DNA of 64,000 nt from Apoderus coryli (GCA_911728435.2 OU452201.1:10850001-10914000); one strand, 5' to 3'; shown: positions 12,182-25,007, counted from the first letter of the stretch. Translations and numbers: made by a program. Notes: generated by a model not told the origin, from the letters alone.

Positions 12182-12645
12182 CAGATTTCGCGACTTCTCT
12201 ACCCATGCGATATTTTCGTTATTTATAACAAGATTAAAATTCTGCAAGACAAAATTTCTTTGCCTATCGCTACCGAAGCATAAAGCTACCGATTTCTTAG
12301 GGTTTATTCGCAGGCCATTGTCGTTGCACCACTCTGAGAAGCTTCGCAGATCCGAATTCAACCCATCCACAGCATACTCTGCATGCAATAAAGTAAAAGG
12401 CATATAAAACTGTATATCATCCGCAAACATATGCAGTCTCGAGCAGTTCACGACCGACGTCACATCGAATGTAAAAATCAGGAACAAGACTGGGCCCAAA
12501 ATGCTACCCTGGGGGACTCCACTTTTCGTCACGCCAAACCCCGAATAGTTCGTCAGACCAAGCTTAACTCTTTGTTTCCTATTTGTCAGATAACTTCGAA
12601 ACCAATCCAGCGAGGCAGCATCAAAACCAAGATTAATTAATAAAA
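12182..12645 (-). pseudogene. LINE B: reverse transcriptase palm fragment
   Basis: Minus-strand frame with LGFDAASLDWFRSYLTNRKQ, then SGVPQGSILGPVLFLI (RT motif B) and HMFADDIQFY (catalytic F-A-D-D). It continues through LRINPKKSVALCF to AWVEKSRNL, where the Penelope insert begins. It would copy the element's own RNA at a nicked chromosomal target. It is truncated on both sides: no upstream fingers, no endonuclease, and the thumb is interrupted. Jockey/CR1-type by motif spacing. Confidence 0.88.
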
Positions 12646-14593
12646 TGCAATGGAAATATTAACTATTTTGGAGAACTGATACGTAATTTTGTTTCGATGT
12701 TCTTGTGAATTTCAAAATAAATAAATAAACCACTTAGTAATGATGAACAAGATTATTCCGAAACTTTAATTATTACTTCCCTACCACTTTGGAATAGAAT
12801 ATTTCTTAAAAAATAATACCTTAACCTATACTAATTTAACCTCAAGTGCCAAAAACCAGTGGTACAAATATAATATAATACGGTATATTAACGAGTTGTC
12901 CTTCAAATAATCATGTTGCAGTTGTGGCGACCGATATTTTACATTAAGATATATTTTAAACTAATATATTACTTAATAATAGTTTCAACTTAATTATAGA
13001 ATTATTGTCAAGAAACATACCGATAATATACAGGGTATCCATAAAGTAATGGAATGGGCGATTATTATTTCCAAATTGGGTACATTTTCAAAAGAAAAGC
13101 CGAGCCGTCACGTCAGTTTTGCTTTATGTTTAGCAATTTTGTAGCCTACATCTAAGTTATGTTTGTTTCAAATTGCAACCCCGGTTTTTAGGGCACTTTT
13201 GAGTTTCTGCTATCGCCCTGTATCTACTATACACACGGTGAATCACGAGTAACGAGAAGGTTTTTTGGATTGGCATTCGACAGATCTCACTGGCCACTTT
13301 GCTTATGTTTCATGAGCGTGGGACTCAAACTGGGGAAGATGGCCCAGTTAATATACCCACTAAAACCTATCAGGTGAAAGGAGCTATCTGATCGCAGATA
13401 CCTAAAGGGACGACTTCTGCTGCTCCAGAGGCTCTGCTTTTGATTTCCGAAGGCATCTTGTTTAGTGTTTACTAAAGAATAATAATATAATACTTTTAGA
13501 ACAAGTAATAGGTACAAGTCATTTGATGTTCAACCAATAATAATTACAAATAACTGTGCCTCAAAATGTAATCAATTACAAATGCCAAATTCATTTAGAG
13601 TAAAAGGTAATTGGTTGCAATTATATTTGACAATATTTGCATACATTGTTGTTGTTTTTCTTAGATTTTCGAAATTGTCTTACCTTTTTGATCAACCAAA
13701 AAAATACTTTTTTGGCGCGGTGCGCCACTGCAAAAACCGACTTACCAAATTACGTAAAATTTATTAAAGATATATTTTTATAACGACGCTACTGGCAGTG
13801 CTTTTTTCCATTTTTAAGCACACTTAACAGGTTAGATGTTTTCCCATAAACGATTAAGTGGTTTCTGATGTTTTTCTCGTGCACTTCGTACATTCACATT
13901 TTCAATAGAAAACCCCTATCCATATCGATTACTGGTTCCAGTTATATTCAGTTTGTACAGCAGAGCTTAAAATTACCAAGCACAAAGCGACTTCATATAC
14001 GACATGCGATCGGTCTACTCGATTAAGTGCACTGCACCTAGGTATATAATGATGAAATTTATGTTAATTGAATAAATCTGAGGATATATATATGTAGAGG
14101 TACCTATCCAGGAAATTAATATTTACAACATTATAATATGGTTGTTAAAATTACATTTACTTAGAGTTTGCTTCATTAGAATTTCCATGTTAGGTATTCA
14201 TCTACTAAAAATAATTTTAAAAATTAAATTATTCTTATGTAGTGAATCATTTGTTAAATTGCATCTAAAAGTGACAATTATGGTAGTATGATGGACTCTA
14301 AAGAACTACTATTTACGCCCTTTTTATCAATTCCATTCTTGCTCTTGCTAAGGTTATTCTCTATGGGATATACTCGTCGCTCGACGCACCACCTGACGCA
14401 ATTTAAGTCTTTAACCAACTTGAAATCTTGGAATAATCCGGCCTGCTACTGCTGATTCATAGATTCCTACTCCATCCCTCCCTCAAAAGCCTAGAGATGG
14501 ATCACAGGCTGTCCCTTCTCCCCATCAACCATCTGTAAAACAGTCTTTAAACAAAACCATTCAGAGCCGCCTCACAATTTTAGGTAGGTATAG
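12646..14593. other. Gene-free stretch with a TACAGGG pair
   Basis: No gene supported. TACAGGGTATCC at 13029 and CGCCCTGTA ending near 13222 point toward each other about 190 bp apart and may bound a small MITE. A GC-richer block at 13260-13450, in reverse complement, resembles the 3' UTR of an R1-like LINE (GGTTTTAGTGGGTATATTAA), but I cannot prove this. Confidence 0.45.
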
Positions 14594-16315
14594 ATATTTC
14601 AATTCAATTTATTTGCTTATAAAATTTTTTTACAAATTTGCAGAAAAATGTTTATGTACAATGTAAAATTTAGAAGAACAAAAACAAAAATATCCATCAT
14701 AAATACAATCAACAACAACCATAACCACCAAACACTAACCAATGCATATAAAATAGTTGTTATGCGATTCATATATTATACTATTACATAGCGTGCTATT
14801 ACTCTGAAAATTAATAGTGAATTGTTTTATATAAAATACGAGAAAGAAAATAACAATTAAAAAACAAAAAAATGCATACTACTAGGCCCTATCCAAGATA
14901 CTTAATATCATAATAATTAACCACATTTTCAATGTGATAACATATCGTCTTAATTGACTTAGTATCACTTTTAGACAGTTCAGTCTTGAAGTCGAGATAC
15001 GATCTAAGAAAATACTCGGAACCCTCATTGATACATGACAAGGGGACACATTCGAACAAAACATGCTGGATAGATTGGTTGACTTTTAGATTACACACAC
15101 TACAAATCTCCTCACACTGGATCTGATGAGTTATACCACGGACAGAAAAACTGAGGAATACTTTGCTCGCCAAACGGAGTTGTGCTATGATCCTAATAAA
15201 ATTTATATGCATGTCGAGCTGAAGGTATCTCTGACAGGCGTAGCTGGGAATATTAGGCGCAGTATATAGTGGGTAACTCGAAAGCGTGGCCAAATGGAAA
15301 TCCTCACCAGAACACCTGTCCCTAAATTCATTCTAATAGAGCTGCTTTTCACTTTTCAGTTGTGCGACTGTCATACGTTCAAACTGGTCCCCACGGTCAA
15401 TATAGCTAAACATGCATTTCACCTGTGCTGCCCAGTTATATCTGACATCAACATCCGTGCCAAGTAAGCTTATTTGTCGCAAACCAATTCAGTGTTAGCC
15501 GGAATAGCATAACTGAAAGCTTTACAGTGCCTGTCTCAATTCGAATTAAGTAGTTTGGGGTTGTTTTAGGCAGTAGGAGCAATCGCTTAAAAAACTGAAC
15601 TTGCACCCGCTCGATTACATCAGGGTATCTAAGACCCCATACTACCGCGCAATTCATTAATATGCTCAAAATCAGCGAGTTATATAATTGCATTCTGGCT
15701 TTCCACGATGTTAGTCGAGAATTCGCCATTAGTCCCAAAACTCTGCCCGTAGCTTGAGTTGCCTTCGGAAACAGGGATGAAGCAGAGAAAGTTCCCAAGT
15801 AAACAAATTCTCTCACCATTTCAATGGGGTTTGACAAATATCTAAGTTTCCACTGACAGCCCCAAAACCTCCTCTCTGAAAACACATTATTTTGGTTTTT
15901 GCGACATTGACCTCGAGTTTATTAGTCTGACAATAGCTCTCAAGGTTCCTTAAGCAGCGGCTTACCCCGATTTCACAATCAGAGAGAATAACTAGGTCGT
16001 CTGCATATAGCAGGATGTTAATGTTTGTATCATGGTCAATGCTAACTCCCGTCGACCCATTTTCTTTAAAAAAACGTTCTATATCAGCCAAAAATAGTGA
16101 AAACAAAAGGGGGCTCAAAGAATCTCCCTGCAAAACGCCCTGGGTGATACCAAAATTCTTAGTAAATTCATTTTTCACCTTGACTTTAAAAGCAGCACTC
16201 TTGTAGAAGTTTATCAGAGTATTAATAATAATATTAGAGGACAGGTCTATGTCGTATAATTTCTGCCACATAAGAGGATGATCTAGCAGGTCAAAGGCTC
16301 TACGAAAGTCGACAA
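14594..16315 (-). pseudogene. LINE C: reverse transcriptase with Cys-His tail
   Basis: The longest LINE remnant by region covered. From 16315 downward the frame reads FVDFRRAFDLLDHPLMWQKL (RT motif A), GVLQGDSLSPLLFSLF (motif B) and NILLYADDLVILS (catalytic YADD). A frameshift near 15850 and another near 15450 separate this from WGLRYPDVIERVQVQFFKRL, then RMTVAQLKSEKQLY with an in-frame TAG near 15334. The C-terminal part carries CEEICSVCNLKVNQSIQHVL, a CxxC...H...C knuckle usual at LINE ORF2 ends. The stop is at 14889-14891 and the 3' UTR reaches about 14594, ending in ATTGAATTGAAAT. Dead copy; clade not assigned. Confidence 0.92.
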
Positions 16316-16615
16316 ATATATTATTAATATATTTAAAAATAACAAAATATAAATTTTGGGTGGTAATTAGGCTAAAATGTCGTGGTTTGTTTGTTTGTCA
16401 GTTCTTCCACGGAATGTTTCGAAGTTTATATGAAAATGCAATTTTTGGTTTCACCGTGTATAACATTAAACATTGATTTCTTGTATTGAAGTACAATTAA
16501 TTGAGGCGTTTCTCGGAAAAACCTCAGAAGTCCAGTTTCACCGAAATTGAGATAATGGCGCCAATTCATTCCTAACATCCGTACACATGTTCACACATCA
16601 TTATTTCTCGTAAAT
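16316..16615. other. Spacer without recognised feature
   Basis: I see no gene or clear repeat. It lies between the broken 5' end of LINE C and the transposon-type remnant that follows on the plus strand. Confidence 0.5.
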
Positions 16616-17040
16616 ATGTCACAGGTTCCAGAGTATTTATATAAACTGCTTGATTTGTGCAGAAATTTGGTTTTGATTTGTGATAGCTGTCCAGCCCAAA
16701 ACAAGAACTATACCTTGCTACATTGTTTATATGTATTAGTTCATGTGCTAAAAATGTTTGATTCCATAACTTACCTATTCCCTGTAAGAGGACATTCATA
16801 TTTGCCCAATGATCAGGATTTTTCTCTCATCTCAAGAAAGAAACGAAAAACTGAACGAGTTGAGATTCCAGAGGGGTGGGATAACATCATTTTACAAGCC
16901 AGAGCTAAGCCGTCTCCATTTAGACTTGTCAAAGTATGATTTAAAGGTGCAATTGACAAGTTTTTTCTAAAAAATCCAAAACCTGCTATTAAAATAAAAA
17001 ATTTGAAGCTGCTGAGAATTGAAAGTACTAACAGATTTTT
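16616..17040 (+). pseudogene. Remnant of a DUF7869-type transposon-associated protein
   Basis: A plus-strand frame reads NLVLICDSCPAQNKNYTLL, then HVLKMFDSITYLFPVRGHSY and a Lys-rich stretch to 16939. After a stop it continues in the same frame with AIDKFFLKNPKPAIKIKNLK. The motif order (ICDSCxxQNKN ... HVLKxFDSI...FPxRGHSY) is that of a multi-copy insect family usually annotated as a DUF7869 or uncharacterised zinc-finger transposon protein. I recall the family by pattern, not by search. The N-terminal half is missing and the C-terminus is broken, so it is a pseudogene. Confidence 0.55.
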
Positions 17041-18470
17041 GCCTGACACTCCTGAACATCATCAATGAATACGATGATAGCAGCAGTGGTTGTGAGGACA
17101 CTTTTTCTTTCAAAAACCTCACATGTCCATATGTTTTTTGTGTTTTGTTCATATACTGTTGACAAAAATGCTATAAGTAATTCTGGACGAAGCATTTTTT
17201 ATAGTTTACTTCTACTAGATATGCCAACAAAGCGCTCTTATCAAAAATAAAAATGCCACAGAGTTTTTTTTAATTTTCCCAAATATGTTAATTTTGAACT
17301 AATGATGAAACTCCTCAATTGTATTTAAGAAAAATATCTAGGTATAACAATTTTATGAAGATATTGGCAACTCTGCACATTTTAGCACGCTATGAACGCC
17401 TGATATTTTCGAAGACAGCTGAAGACTTTCACGAGTTTCATGGCCTCTCTTGTGCACGTGATTATTACTGCAATATCAAACACGATGCACAAAATAATAA
17501 AAACACAACAAACAGCAGAACCAGAAAAGCGATGTTGTTAGTTATTGTGTCGATAAATGGCAGAGCACGGTAGTCGAAACAACCTTGCATGGAATTCGTT
17601 TAACCGGATATGATTTTCTCTCCGTCTTTCTCTCATTCTCTGTTGTGATAAATTTTACCTTCTCTGTCTATAGGTATATACCTACCTATTTCTTCCAAAC
17701 CATTTTATATAAAATTTATATGGTTATAAAATAACCAACAATCTAGCAATGAACGAATGAACGTGTTTCAAGTTTCAGTTAGTTGTCGCAGTATTATATT
17801 TTGAAAGAACAAAGTACCTACTTACCTACAAAAAATACATCATCTTCATCATAATAAACGAAACATACAGGGTATTTCATAATGTGTGTGTGTGTATAGA
17901 ATTTACTTCAAGAAATCAGGTTATCCAAAAAATATTTATAATTATAAAAATGACTTAAACTGACATTCAGTGGCGGCTTTAGGATTCGAGTTTGAGGGGG
18001 GCACATCCCCAAAGGTCAAATCTTAAACTATATTGAATATGCTTGAAAAAAAAAATGGTAAATTTTCACGTATGAGGAAAAGCTAAAATTAAAAGGAAAT
18101 ATGTTTGTTAACTTTTTTATAGGTACCTATATTAAAAGAAACTAAACAATTCTAAATTAAATAAAATAAACTGAAACAACTCGTGTATCACACAAAAACA
18201 AAATACATAAAACAAAACTAAAATAAAAGCATATACATAAGTGTTCATACGAAATAAACTCATAAAAGTTAAATTGTAAAATCTAATCTTCTTTTTTGAT
18301 TGGCAAATCGGTTAATTACACTTACAATGTTTATTTAAATATTTCTATGAACATATAATAAAGCTATTATGACTTTTAATTAATCAAGCTTCTTTCTGCC
18401 GTTGCTACATAAATAGTCAACATACAATTTTCGTTAAAAATGCGCCGATATCGTATTTTAATTGTTCGCC
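17041..18470. other. Gene-free stretch with (GT)n and a possible hAT end
   Basis: A TACAGGGTATTTC tip starts at 17866, followed by a short GT run near 17885-17897. CAGTGGCGGCTTTAGGATTC at about 17970, followed by a G-rich run and CACATCCCC, resembles a hAT-type terminus, but no partner end is visible. An open frame at 17319-17573 has no recognisable motif. Confidence 0.4.
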
Positions 18471-18479
18471 AAGTTCTGT

Positions 18480-18640
18480 GTCCATGTATTTTGATTTTGT
18501 GTTGAACTAGAAGCAACTGCAACATTGGTTTGTGGAGAACGAAGCCGACAAGGACAAAGACGCCGCTCTTAGAATTAATAGACCAAGAGCAGTCAGACCT
18601 GTTACAAATATTATAGACCAGGTGCTGCATTCAAAAATAT
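18480..18640 (+). other. Coding-like block, possible exon
   Basis: This block is clearly less AT-rich than its flanks. It follows a T-rich tract ending TTGTGTTGAACTAG, which could be a 3' splice acceptor. One frame reads GLWRTKPTRTKTPLLELI and DQEQSDLLQIL before a TAG; another reads ENEADKDKDAALRINRPRA and VRPVTNIIDQVL. Both cannot be real, and I recognise neither. It is either a stray exon or a transposon scrap. Confidence 0.22.
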
Positions 18641-18739
18641 TTATGCAATTTATTTATTTATATATGGATGAATTCAAGTCATTTTCTAAATATTTAATAT
18701 TTTGTAAAACCACGGATCGATCGCCCTCTCCTTGTTGAT

Positions 18740-21700
18740 ATTTGATCTAAATGCATTCGCTTCGTATACATAATTGAAAAAAATTGACCATAGCAGTCTT
18801 CATGATATTTCGGAGGCTGGTAGATTCATCCTTAATCAAATAAGAAATCTCTGTTTATTTTATATTTCTTGAAAAGAAATTTAATTTGATAGCAATTTAT
18901 GTGGACTTGGACTTGGAATTTACTGCCCGAAATAAACAAAAAGTTATTTTGTTAAACAAGTCCGTCACTTATATAGGCATCCTGCTAAGGTGTATCTATG
19001 TGTTGGTAATTGTACCTGATGGGGTCAGTGGCCTCTCGCACAGTTGATATAGTGAATTTCTGTTCACTCGGCGTATTACCAACGTAACTAGATGTCGCCA
19101 AACCCATTCTTTAATATACATAGAAGTATAGAATATTTTTAACAAAAAAAATCTGTTATTCTTAAAATTGAACTAAGAAAAACTAAATTATGTTATGTGG
19201 TCTCGTCTCGCAACCTTGTTTTCTTTCAAAATTATTAAGACTTTTTTTTACGAATTTATCGCTTGTGTAGCGCGTTGAGACAAGAAATTTACTTCCTAAT
19301 ACCCAATATTGAACAGATATAAATGCGTAAACGATAAGCACGAAGACAAACAAAAACAATCTATATTAATTTTAAGACCGCCCAATTTTCTGATTAATTT
19401 TAGCAAAACAATTTCTAGTACCAATAAAAAAGTATTTGTCTGCTTATTAAAAACTTCACACTTTTCTTGTTCATTGGATTGGAAGCTATCTAAAATTTTG
19501 ATTTTACCACTTGTGTGCGCACCCAAAAAATCAAGATTTACTTTATTTTCCTCACTACGTAAAACTTGTCTTCAGGTTTTTGTCCACACATATTTAGTGA
19601 ACCAATCTACAAATGTGTGTGGATCTATATAAAACGATTGTGAATAGTTTTGGATGACTATAATAGCAGATAATTTGTGTCAAATGAACATCGCTTTTAC
19701 GTACTACATTTAAACTTCGAAAACTGACTCCACTCTGGAGTGTATTATTGAATCAAGTTATATACCTATACAGGATGTTGAATTGATAGAGGTAGTACTT
19801 TATGGGACATTATGTACAGAAACCGTATACACGTAATTTAAATCTGATAGAAAGTGTAATATTAGCGCGTGAATTAAAGAACTCCAGCACAAAATTGATA
19901 AAAGCATAATAAAATTAAAAACAAAATTGTGTATTTATTTATGGAATATCATTTTATGTCAGTTATGTGAACAAGTTGTGGCTGACAATTTAATTAAATA
20001 TTCATGGTTGCTGCCAGTTCATTTGTATACCGATAATATACTTTTTTTTTTAATTATTTTTAGCTATTCAGCGGTGTTGAATAACAAAATTAATAAAGTC
20101 ACTACGTGCCTCTTATAATTGAAATGCCCTTATTTAATATTTGCAAACAGATGTAATTTAAATTTAAAAGTAATGAAAATTGTAAAAAACGTATTTATCT
20201 AGCAACCTGTAAAATTCGCAAAACATCATGACATAGTAAGGATAATAATGCGACAAGTTCGAATCAATCCGTGGAAGAACTGAGAAACAATCAAACGACA
20301 TTAGTTATCTTCTGGTGCATAGAAAAAAGTCAATATTTCTGTTGCCTGGAGGTTACACTTTAAAGGTCCATGCATTGTGAGGATTTATGACACTTTTTTC
20401 TAATCTATGGCGGTCTACGACACAACCAGCTCGAGTTTAACTAGACGCGTAGCGGTGTTGCCAACAGGTGTACATTTTCTTGTTCGTTGCAATACTATAT
20501 TATGCAACGAGCATTTAATGGAAGTTATTAAGAAACGTCGTACTGAAGAGAGTGTTTTAAAAGCCAGTAAATGCGAGTAATTTATCCATGGTGAATGTAA
20601 CAGAGTAATAAATAGAACTTGCAGAATGTTTAACCATGTAAATATAACTATAAAATTGTAACCTTATTGTAATTAGCGGGTGTTATATACATTCAGAAGA
20701 ATACTAAATTTATAGCTCCATCCGAATGAACCCCAATATGCTATTCAATTTGTTACGGGTTCGATTCAATGTTTTACGAGCGGTTTCAAATAAAGAAGAA
20801 CAAACAAAGAATATCAACTTGAATAATAACAGAATCAAATTATTATATGAGCAAACAACTAACTAAAATAAGCTTTATTAATCTGTATTGAAGTAATGCA
20901 AAATTTACTTACCATTATAGTATTGTATCACTATCGGTCACCGACTTTAATTAAAAAGAAATATTTAATTGGTTGACCTTTTTGTCACTAATTTATTGAA
21001 AACTTTATTGGAAATGAAACACATAATTTTCGAGCTAAAAACAACTAATTTAATAATTAAAACTAATTAAAGAAATTTAATAACAATAAAGAAATAAATA
21101 TGTATAAATAAAAGAAGAGAAAGAATAAAACAATTAAGCGATAATGAGAATTTAAAAGAAAATCGTAGTTATTACTTGTAGAGGTTGTAAAACCCATATC
21201 AAAGACGACAAGAGAAACAGAAAATATACCCTTACATTTTTATGACTTAGTTTAGAACATTTGTATACAATCTACCTAAATAATATTCCCAAACTAATAT
21301 AAACCATAAAACTCAGACATAACCACAGGGCCGGACAACAGTAAATTCCATTGCCCGTTCGTTTTATTACAAAATAATAATAATATTACTATTTTCTTTG
21401 AAAATATTTTAATGCACTGTGAGACACCCTGTATATTTAAAAGTAATATAACATCAAACTTATGTTACAATATTCGTTTAAACGACGAAAAGAGTCGTAC
21501 AGTTTTATAACTAGTATAGTTATAGAGTTGCAATAGATAAAGGAACTTTGTAGTTGAAGAATTTACATTCTTATCATCAATATAAATCACAAAAGCGGCA
21601 ACCATGTTGTGAATTTCATATAAGCATTGGATTGATGAATTTCCAGTCCTTGGAAACTACAAACAATTCAAATAGTTTTATTTCTACAAGGTGATTCAAT

Positions 21701-23816
21701 GCATTAAAAATAGTGATAAGTATTTGGTCATTTCTGCGATGGCTAAATTTGGTCTTCAAAAAACCCGAGACATGTCCCAGAGGTCTACAACACCATCATT
21801 CTAACAATTCCTCTTCGAGATGGCAACGACAGCGAACAACTGGGATGAAACCGAGAAAAGAACTGGGTTAGTAGTAGCTAAGCTAAGCTAACTAGGTAAA
21901 TGCATTTTATAATACGACGATTACAAGGATTACAAATTTTTTACAACATTTAAAATTATTATGAATAAAATTGCGAAAATAGTTCACCGATCATTATTGA
22001 ATCAAAAGAGTAGAGATTTCGGTTGAAATTATTTTATAAATATTAATTAATTTTTCGCAACAAACATTTGTTTTAATTTTTCCGAGCTCAAAATAAAATC
22101 CCATACCTTTAAATAACAAATTACGCAACTGTATTGGTATTATTGTAATTACACACATTGTGTACGGTTCATGGATTCCGTTTGAATTATTAGTGACAAT
22201 CGATAATTCAATTGGTTAGAGAATTTTATGGTGATGCGCCCTGCTGGCCTCTAAAATTTTATGGCAAAATTTCATAGCGAATAAGTTTGAAATTTATGAC
22301 TTGTATATAGCGATTGACTTGCTGACTAGTTTCTTGGCCTTTCTCAATTTGATGATAAAATTTATTAGAAGAAAACGTATGGTTTTATTTGCAGCCTTCA
22401 CACTACTTTATTGACTATTGACACAAACTGAAGCAACATAAGTATCAGACAAAAGAAAATTAGCTATAATAAAACGCTAGCTAACTTATTCACTCCAATC
22501 TTCAACCAAAACGAGTAAATGTTCGGACGCATCTACTAATGTTTTTACATACAGTTAAATATTGAGAATAGGCGGTAGGCTACATTCGGTGAGACTTCTT
22601 TGAAGGGAAACATTTTTAAAATAGTTCGCAAATCGCCACATTTTTCATTAAAGTGAAGTCAGTAGAAAAGAAAACAGATTTGTGTGTTATTGTTATGGAA
22701 TCTACTCGCTTAAACAACATACCAACTTACAATGCTCTGCTGCCAGAATGTCTCTATCTCTATCCTACACCTCGTACTTATTATTCGCACAATAGCTTAA
22801 TAATTAAACTGAAACCTATTTAGACCCGACACACCCCCAGATGCTTAATTAAATATAATCTTAATTTCCCCAAGTTTATTTTATTTTTGCTAAAATAATT
22901 TCGTTATTGAAAAAAATCCATATTATTTATATGTCATTCCATTCTATTCATTCAAATTCTGGCAATAATCAAGAGAACATGAGGATGCGGATGCCACACT
23001 TTATTTGAACATTTTCACCATAAAAATATTGCAGCACAGTTTCCTCAACAAATCCATACATTACGCAATATATTTACACATGGAACATGATTAGATACTT
23101 GATTTCCAACAAAGTTTTCTATACAAACATATTAAAATTGCAATTTTGAACACCCCTCATAATTTGGGTTGGAGCAAATCATAAATTAGCTTCCTAAACG
23201 AAAAGACGTCCCTGTACGTTAATTATGAATAAAAATGATTTTATTATGGACCTTAATGAAGTGCATTTTTTCTATTGTAATTATTTTGATATACCTAGGT
23301 ACTTACTAGGTATCTCTTCGTTTTTGATATCTTTTTGTAAAGCTACAAAACAACAAAGGCATTTTTTCTCCTTTCAAAATTATCAACTTCTCTTTTCCCA
23401 CATACCTACATAATATAAGTACAATATCTACATATTCCCATAAAATATGTCCTCTGCTCTGCAGCTAGTTTAGAATCACATTTTCAATGCAACACACGTA
23501 ATTTATTAAGTCACAGCTTGAGGTCAAAGTTCAGACGGCTAGACTCTGTTTAGTTGTCGACTCAACTAGAAGCTCATAATGTAACTTTACTTGAAGCCTG
23601 TTTGAACATAAAACTGGGAGGTTTTATCGTTTATATATGGATATATGCGATATTTTTATGTAGAGTGCTTTTTAAATTTTTTTCTTGTTTCGTAAAGAAT
23701 TTTTCTATCGACCTAAATATGAACACGGACCATTTTTAAACAAAAAGGTTTGTGTAATGTTTGATAGTGTTTTGAAAAACAATAGGTAGGTATAGTTTAT
23801 CCAAAGTTAATTTAAA
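18740..23816. other. Long gene-free AT-rich stretch
   Basis: No gene supported over 5 kb. Visible items are a hairpin of TCCACACATATTT against AAATGTGTGTGGA (19583-19624), TACAGGATG at 19769, an element X tip junction at 20482-20513, and ACACCCTGTA at 21424-21433. Open frames at 19309-19632 and 23225-23413 show no motif, and their composition follows the AT content. Confidence 0.5.
20482..20513. repeat. Tip-to-tip junction of element X ends
   Basis: GTTCGTTGCAATACTATA reads into TATATTATGCAACGAGCAT. These are two diverged copies of the element X terminal sequence (TATTGTGCAACGAACAT) facing outward from a shared centre. No element body is attached on either side. It may be an excision or recombination scar. 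Confidence 0.35.
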
Positions 23817-23920
23817 ATATATAAATTTAACGATCTACCGGGGCTATCCGTTCCCATGCCTCTTTACATTATAAAAGGGCATCGATTGCAGCGTTTTTTG
23901 ATACATTTCTCCCTAGCATA
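23817..23920 (-). repeat. Coding-like dispersed repeat, copy 1
   Basis: About 100 bp nearly identical to 33616-33720, same orientation. It includes TACCGGGGCTATCCGTTCCC and ATGCCTCTTTACATT. On the minus strand the 33.6-kb copy stays open and reads NAAFDALLKCKEAWERIAPV. This copy has an in-frame stop after DALL and a one-base loss later. The pair is probably a fragment of a coding transposon family that I cannot name. Confidence 0.5.
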
Positions 23921-24164
23921 TAAAGGCGATTGACTGGAGCCGATCATTGTACAGCAACACCTTCAGTTCATCAAAACACATAGAAGCGAATGCTCGCGTT
24001 TGAATCCTCGGTTCACGAGAGATCCCGGCATTCTGATTAAGACCAAATAAAAAAAACTCACAAAATGAATTTTATTGTCTAAATAATACTGCAATATGAA
24101 AAAATGCGACCTTCCCTTAACTCGCAACGAACAAACTGATTCACTGATTGACTAGCGCCGAACA

Positions 24165-24177
24165 CTACAAAGGGATT
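24165..24177. repeat. Target-site duplication, 3' side of LINE D
   Basis: CTACAAAGGGATT, matched exactly by 25219-25231. The two copies bracket LINE D and define its insertion site. Confidence 0.92.
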
Positions 24178-24335
24178 TTTTTTTGATTAGTCCAAGGCAG
24201 AGAAATCATCATGACACCTAGGAAGTTCCTTACCACTTCCCTAGGTAGTGTGGGACTCTAACCCAAACTAAAACTCTGCCTTATCTTTGTAGTATGGCTC
24301 GGGAACCCTCCCTTTTCCATGTCCTCGCTTGACTG

Positions 24336-24450
24336 TCCTCTGTTGCTGTTGTCTTCTGATGTTGGTTGTCGTCTGTTGCTGTTGTCCTCTGTTGCTGTTG
24401 TCTTCTGATGTTGGTTGTCGTCTGTTGCTGTTGTCCTCTGTTGGTGGTGC
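24336..24450. repeat. 49-bp tandem repeat in LINE D 3' UTR
   Basis: Two full copies (24336-24384, 24385-24433) and part of a third of a 49-bp unit rich in TGTTGCTGTTG. They lie between the stop of LINE D and its poly(A), so they are part of the element's 3' UTR. Confidence 0.85.
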
Positions 24451-24961
24451 CTAGAAAATACTCTGAAACATACCTTTAGATGAGTATACCTGACCTGAAA
24501 GAAACAATATTAATTGGTGTCCCTAATCCTGTGGATTCCTTCGTCAGAGTTGACTCCTCGGTCTCCGGTACCGCCTGGCACCGTCTTCTACGTTGTAGTT
24601 GACTGCTTCGCGAATCAGTGGGTTTGCATGGGTCTCTGCCATTGCAAAGACCTTCTGGGCTCTCAACCTCATGACGTCCCTGAGGGCGTCGAGTTTGAGG
24701 TCCCTTCGGATCTGTGCGTTTGACACAAACCAGGGTGCACCCACTGCCATCCTTCTTGCCTTGTTCTCCGTGGCCTCCAATCGTTTCAGGTACGATGGTG
24801 CCGCGTATCCCCATGCTGAACTGGCATAGGTCAAGGCAGGTTGGACGACTGCCTTAACCATTTGGAGCTTGACCTGCAAGGGCATCTTGCTCCTTCTGCA
24901 GATCATCGGGTAGAGCTTCGAAATGATGCCTTTGGCATTCGCGATGCTCTTCTCGATGTGC

Positions 24962-25007
24962 GGTCTCCATGACAGGGACCTGTCCAAAGGTCCCTGTCAT
25001 GGAGACC
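24962..25007. repeat. Perfect 20-bp inverted repeat inside LINE D
   Basis: GGTCTCCATGACAGGGACCT (24962-24981) and its exact reverse complement (24988-25007), separated by 6 bases. On the coding strand the second copy replaces the codons usually reading YLGVT just before MDRSLSW. The frame is lost here. Confidence 0.95.

Noticed and set aside
14340..14590. GC-richer block as an exon
   Set aside because: All frames contain stops or unremarkable peptide. It may be repeat-derived, but no copy is seen in the window.
19296..19632. Opposing open frames of 76 and 107 codons
   Set aside because: Composition tracks AT content, both strands are open over the same bases, and no motif or splice signal is convincing.
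22697..22824. 42-codon frame beginning MESTRLNNIPTYNALL
   Set aside because: It looks balanced in composition but is short, has no homologue I recognise, and has no splice or promoter context.
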